DNA of 64,000 bases from Pseudomonas putida (lineage in GTDB: Bacteria; Pseudomonadota; Gammaproteobacteria; Pseudomonadales; Pseudomonadaceae). Position 1 is the stretch's first letter, and each line of letters starts with the position of its first letter. Of this stretch, positions 60,430 to 64,000 are shown in pieces. Both the position numbers and the translations under genes were made by a program. Location of the stretch: contig NZ_MNAH01000004.1 of NCBI RefSeq assembly GCF_001976065.1, positions 498,519 to 562,518 on the forward strand, in the 5' to 3' direction. Below the pieces are notes generated by a model, which saw nothing but the letters and a program-made list of their open reading frames with translations, had not been told where the DNA came from and made no database searches.

Positions 60430-61059
60430 ATGGCAGGACTTTGGCTGTTTTTCATGGCGCTGGCGGTGGTTTATCTGTTACCGGGCCCGGACATGATCCT
60501 GCTGCTGCAAACAGGCGCCCGTCAGGGCAAAGGCGCGGCGTTGGCCACGGCGGTCGGCCTGGGTATCGCCCGCGGTTGTCATGTCGTGCTGGCGGCGTTG
60601 GGGTTGGCCGCATTGTTCAGGGCGGCGCCTTGGACCTTTGACGTGGTGCGCCTGGTCGGTGCTGCCTATCTCCTGTGGATCGGTATCCAGTGTCTGCGAA
60701 CGACGATGTTGCCGAACTTGAACGGTTCAGGTACGACGGACGAAACAACACGTTGGGGTACAGCGATTCGCCGCGGCCTGCTGACCAACCTTCTCAACCC
60801 CAAGGCGCTGCTGTTCTGCTCGGTGTTATTGCCGCAGTTCATCGATCCAGTCAGCGGACCGGTGCTCGCACAATTTGCGATCCTGGGCCTGGTGTTGGTC
60901 GGTGTCGGTTTGTTGTTCGATAGCGCCTACGCCTTGACCGGCGCCGCACTGGGTCGTTGGCTGCAACGCAGCCCCGGTGCCCAGCGCCTGCAACAATGGT
61001 TGTTCGGTAGCCTGTTGATCGGTTTCGCCGTGCGGCTGACCTTTGTTCAACAGGCTTGA
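60430..61059 (+). CDS. LysE/RhtB-family amino-acid exporter
   Basis: A 209-residue membrane exporter with about six helices. The family start FFMALAVVYLLPGPDMILLLQTGARQG and the region VRLVGAAYLLWIGIQCL are clear, as is LLTNLLNPKALLFCSVLLPQF. It removes excess amino acids or homoserine-like compounds. The substrate is unknown; the divergent Lrp-family gene is the likely regulator. Confidence 0.92.
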   Translation: MAGLWLFFMALAVVYLLPGPDMILLLQTGARQGKGAALATAVGLGIARGCHVVLAALGLAALFRAAPWTFDVVRLVGAAYLLWIGIQCLRTTMLPNLNGSGTTDETTRWGTAIRRGLLTNLLNPKALLFCSVLLPQFIDPVSGPVLAQFAILGLVLVGVGLLFDSAYALTGAALGRWLQRSPGAQRLQQWLFGSLLIGFAVRLTFVQQA

Positions 61060-61062
61060 GAC

Positions 61063-63192
61063 TTATCGCACCTTGCGACGGCGGCGACTGAGCAGCAGCA
61101 ACGCCGCCGCTACCACTATCACCACGCCGCCTATCTGCACTACGATCTTGTAAGGCCGCAGGGCTGAACGAGTGGCGTCGGTGACCTGCGTGACATAGCG
61201 CTTGTCGGCGTTCTCAAAGTCGGGATACGGACACTGATGGCCAAAGTCAGCCGCCCACTCCACGAATGGTCCCTCTTTGACATATCGCTGGTACAGCGCA
61301 CTTTGCTCTTCGAGGCTGCTGTTCCAACCGGCCGCTTCACACAGCACCGCGGCAAACGCCTGGCTGGTGTGCGGCAAATTGTCGGCAGCACGGCTGGCCA
61401 ATGCAGTGGCCACGAAGCGATAGTGGTAGCGCTCATCGGGTTGGGCAGCGCTGGCTTGCTGACGCTTCAGTTCGTCCTCGGCCACCAACGGCCCGACCTT
61501 GAGTTCATTGCTCTCCAGGCTGAAGTTGCCACCGAACGTGGCGTAGTCCGGCGCCATTTCATAACCCAGGATGTCCATCCCCCACTCGCGTGCGGTCCAG
61601 GCTGCGTTGAACAGTGCTGCAGCCCGTCGCGTCGGCCACCATGCCGAATCGGCAGCCAGGCGTTGCTGGCCATACAACCTGGCTTTATGGCGCAGGCCAT
61701 CATTATCGAAATACGCCGGCGCCTGTTCGTAGTGCCCCTCGCGCAGTAAACGCCGCCCAAGCAGATTGCGCAGGCTCGCCGCTACCGGCAGGGGCACGTA
61801 GTTGTCCCGGTCTTCTTGGCTCAGTGGCGGCGGCGCCGGTACCTGGGTGTCGACGTAATGCTTGAGTTCGTCCAGCGTCAGCACGCGTTCGGCAACAGTG
61901 GCGGCGTCCAGCCAATAGATGCCTTGGCTGCGGTACAACTGGTCGAACGCCTGCAGGTAATCCCCGCGTTGCAGGGCCAGGATCGCGCTTTCGCCCTCGA
62001 CCCGGCATTTGGGTTCAAGGTTTTCGAAATCGAAGTCCGGCGTTCTCCTGTCGCCCCACGATTCATTCTGCGGGAAGGCCTTGGCGGCCTTGGCATACGC
62101 AGCCGTCGCGGCAGCTTTATCGCCCTCACGCACGGCCAGCTTGGCCCGCAGCCACCACGCCAGGCCGCCCTCGCCAGCGTGCTCGAGAAAGGTCTTGGCG
62201 CTGGTGAAATCGCCTTGTTGATAGTTCATCGCGGCCAGCCGGTCCGCATTGTCGAGGCTACCGCGCGTGCTGTTCTGCAACAGCTTGATCAGTTTCTGCT
62301 CATTCGGCGGTTGCTCATCGAATGACCAGCCCAGCCGACTGATCAAGGATGCGGTCACCAGTTGTTGCACCGGCTTACCCTTGAGCAGCTCGACCAATTG
62401 ATCCTCGGGCATCGCAGCCAGGTCTGCCATCAACAGCTTCAGCGAGGTGTAACCCACTGCCGAACCCTGAAGGTTTTGCGTGGCATAGAGTTCGATGGCG
62501 CTGTTCCAGTCACCCGCCGTCCGGGCTACCCGAGCTTCTTCACCGAGACTGGCAACGCCCAGTTCCAGCGGGTCGCTGAAACCATCGATGCTCAGCTGAC
62601 GCGTTTGCTCAAAGGCTTCGCGGGATCGAGTCAGCAGGTCGGGAGCCGCATCGGCCTGTGAACTCATGGCGAACAGCGCCCGACCCAGCGAGTAAGCGGC
62701 CCAGGTACTGCGCAGTGCCCGTTGATCTGCGGGTAGCGCCAGCACCTTTCGGAAATATTCGGCGGCCAGCGTTTGGTCACCGGCGTTGAAGGCTACCGCA
62801 CCCGCCAGATAGAACCTGAGCTCGGCTGGCAGGCTCGCCCCCCGTACCTCAACCTGACGGGCGTCGGCCAGTCCACGCAATTGCTTCACCAGCGCCTGCT
62901 GTTCATTCGTCAAACCAGCCTGCTCGGCCTGATCCCGCAGTTCGGCATGATCGGTGGTTTCACCATAGGTCTGGCCAGGAACAAGGGTGGCTGCCGTGAC
63001 AGGTTTGAGGCCGGCGATCGCATGACCGAGACGACTCACCTCGAACCTGAAGCTGCCTTCCGGCAACTCCGCCAGGGATTGACCCCGATTGTCCAGCAGC
63101 CGCATGGGAAAGTCCGGCCCGCACGCCATGGCCGGCAATGGCAGGCAGAGGCTCAGACAAAGCATGTGACGGGGCCAGTTACGGGTGAACAT
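61063..63192 (-). CDS. Large secreted TPR-like protein with C-terminal membrane anchor
   Basis: A 709-residue protein. The signal peptide MFTRNWPRHMLCLSLCLPLPAMA is followed by CGPDFPMRLLDNRGQSL. The middle is helical with repeat-like Ala/Leu-rich segments (LAGAVAFNAGDQTLAAEYFRKVL, AMNYQQGDFTSAKTFLEHAG) typical of TPR folds. The end has one hydrophobic helix (IVVQIGGVVIVVAAALLLL) and a basic tail RRRRKVR. AAGGAG lies upstream of the ATG. It overlaps the DUF3142 gene by 14 bases, so the two are coupled. I do not recognise a function. Confidence 0.8.
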   Translation of the reverse strand: MFTRNWPRHMLCLSLCLPLPAMACGPDFPMRLLDNRGQSLAELPEGSFRFEVSRLGHAIAGLKPVTAATLVPGQTYGETTDHAELRDQAEQAGLTNEQQALVKQLRGLADARQVEVRGASLPAELRFYLAGAVAFNAGDQTLAAEYFRKVLALPADQRALRSTWAAYSLGRALFAMSSQADAAPDLLTRSREAFEQTRQLSIDGFSDPLELGVASLGEEARVARTAGDWNSAIELYATQNLQGSAVGYTSLKLLMADLAAMPEDQLVELLKGKPVQQLVTASLISRLGWSFDEQPPNEQKLIKLLQNSTRGSLDNADRLAAMNYQQGDFTSAKTFLEHAGEGGLAWWLRAKLAVREGDKAAATAAYAKAAKAFPQNESWGDRRTPDFDFENLEPKCRVEGESAILALQRGDYLQAFDQLYRSQGIYWLDAATVAERVLTLDELKHYVDTQVPAPPPLSQEDRDNYVPLPVAASLRNLLGRRLLREGHYEQAPAYFDNDGLRHKARLYGQQRLAADSAWWPTRRAAALFNAAWTAREWGMDILGYEMAPDYATFGGNFSLESNELKVGPLVAEDELKRQQASAAQPDERYHYRFVATALASRAADNLPHTSQAFAAVLCEAAGWNSSLEEQSALYQRYVKEGPFVEWAADFGHQCPYPDFENADKRYVTQVTDATRSALRPYKIVVQIGGVVIVVAAALLLLSRRRRKVR

Positions 63193-64000
63193 TCGAAGCT
63201 CCTTGATCAATTTTTGCGCAGCGTGCCCAACCAATGCCGCGCTGTCCGCCGGCCGCAATCCGACCGTCGCGCAGGCGGGTGAAGGTAAGCAGATTCGGGT
63301 CTTGTTGCAACGTATAACCGGCCAGCGCATCGGCCCCCTCGCAACCCTGTACTGCCAGGGTCACGCGCTTGGGCCAGGCGCTGTCAAGGTTGCCCTCATT
63401 GGTTATGGCGATGTCAGAGAGACCTTCATGAGCGGAGAGATTCAGCGCCAGATGACTGCGCAGGACCTCACCCTGCGACACCGCGCGCAAGGTCGAGAGG
63501 CTCCAGGCTCGGCGGTCGTTGGCCAAAGGCAGGCGGAACCAGATCAGACCCGCCAGATGCGCCGGCGGATCCGCACGCAGCCGGGCGGCTAGCTTGCTCA
63601 ATTGCAGTGGATCAGCCAACAACTCCCGACGCTCGCCACGACTTTCAATCGCTACTTCGCTTTCCACGACGGGCGCACCACCGACGCTTGGCAGCAACGC
63701 GACCCCATAAGCCGGCAGCGCCAGGAAAAACGGTTTCGACGTGATTCGGCTCCAGGCCATTGCCCATTGTCGAGCGAGGTCGGGATCGAACAAGCCGCGT
63801 CGCGGATCGCTCACGGCATGTACCTGCAAAACGCTGCTATCGATGCTGGATAACAAGGCCGGCAACGCCTGACTGTCGAGCCACGCTGGCAATGCAGTGA
63901 TGCTCAAGGCCATGGACGACGGCAACACCGATCGCAGATGCACAAGAAATTCACGATAGGCAGGCAGCCGGGCGTTGCCCGCGTCGTGGTCGATTTCCAC
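63179..64000 (-). CDS. DUF3142 protein (5' end outside window)
   Basis: The last 273 codons of a gene running off the right edge. The visible part has VEIDHDAGNARLPAYREFLV, then SSMALSITALPAWLDS and FFLALPAYGVALLPSVGG, which resemble the DUF3142 family (a TIM-barrel-like, often exported protein of unknown role). The start is not in the window. It overlaps the following repeat protein gene by 14 bases. The coupling suggests the two act in one envelope complex. Confidence 0.78.
   Translation of the reverse strand: MEIDHDAGNARLPAYREFLVHLRSVLPSSMALSITALPAWLDSQALPALLSSIDSSVLQVHAVSDPRRGLFDPDLARQWAMAWSRITSKPFFLALPAYGVALLPSVGGAPVVESEVAIESRGERRELLADPLQLSKLAARLRADPPAHLAGLIWFRLPLANDRRAWSLSTLRAVSQGEVLRSHLALNLSAHEGLSDIAITNEGNLDSAWPKRVTLAVQGCEGADALAGYTLQQDPNLLTFTRLRDGRIAAGGQRGIGWARCAKIDQGASNVHP

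Noticed and set aside
1..64000. CRISPR arrays, tRNA or rRNA genes, prophage or insertion sequences
   Set aside because: I found no regularly spaced repeats, no tRNA cloverleaf with its conserved T-loop sequence, and no transposase, integrase or phage structural genes.

Overview
This is chromosomal sequence of a Pseudomonas of the P. fluorescens group, about 60 % GC. Three things support that: gene content and order as remembered from Pseudomonas genomes (recG / HU / rubredoxin / ubiCA / phoBR / pst, purEK, pdxY, a COG0523-folE2 zinc locus); many REP-type inverted repeats built on a TGTGGGAGC...GCTTGCTCGCGAA core; and two perfect GTTCCACGTGGAAC palindromes, the Pseudomonas parS sequence. The parS sites suggest that the right half lies near oriC. 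I see no tRNA, rRNA, CRISPR array, prophage or insertion sequence.

Layout. 0-6 kb: the 3' end of recG, a deacylase-like/HDOD protein, three small accessory genes including an AT-richer delta-60-repeat protein, an HU gene, and a rubredoxin with its reductase. 6-22 kb: ubiC-ubiA, phoB-phoR, a CNNM/CorC protein, an M23-like protein, a response regulator, then phoU-pstB-pstA-pstC and pstS, with PhoB boxes before phoB, pstC and pstS. 21-32 kb: an MFS transporter, a thioesterase, a mutarotase, purEK behind a terminator-like leader hairpin, and amino-acid genes (LysR regulator, aspA, AGCS symporter, asparaginase). 33-44 kb: a GGDEF/EAL protein, uvrD, a Tim44-like protein, a CPA2 antiporter, a second thioesterase and pdxY.

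44-58.3 kb is the most unusual part and looks like a zinc-limitation island. Two COG0523 GTPases flank a small secreted protein. One of them is divergent from folE2 across a near-perfect Zur box. Downstream of folE2 is a threonyl-tRNA-synthetase relative that has lost the whole catalytic domain and three of four editing residues. After a DUF3617 gene and a convergent cardiolipin synthase / cyclopropane synthase pair comes a second Zur box driving four overlapping genes: three SPFH (HflK/HflC/stomatin-like) membrane proteins, one with a His-rich N-terminus, and a P1B-type metal ATPase with no N-terminal metal-binding domain. The two parS sites lie inside folE2 and at the start of the third SPFH gene.

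58.3-64 kb: a lipoamide dehydrogenase, a divergent Lrp-family regulator and LysE-type exporter, and an overlapping pair made of a DUF3142 protein (running off the window) and a large secreted repeat protein.

How the genes work together: PhoBR, the Pst transporter and PhoU form a complete phosphate sensing and uptake module. COG0523, folE2 and the ThrRS relative match the known logic of replacing or sparing zinc enzymes. The SPFH/P1B operon appears to be a membrane-platform metal transporter switched on by zinc shortage; its function is inferred, not established.
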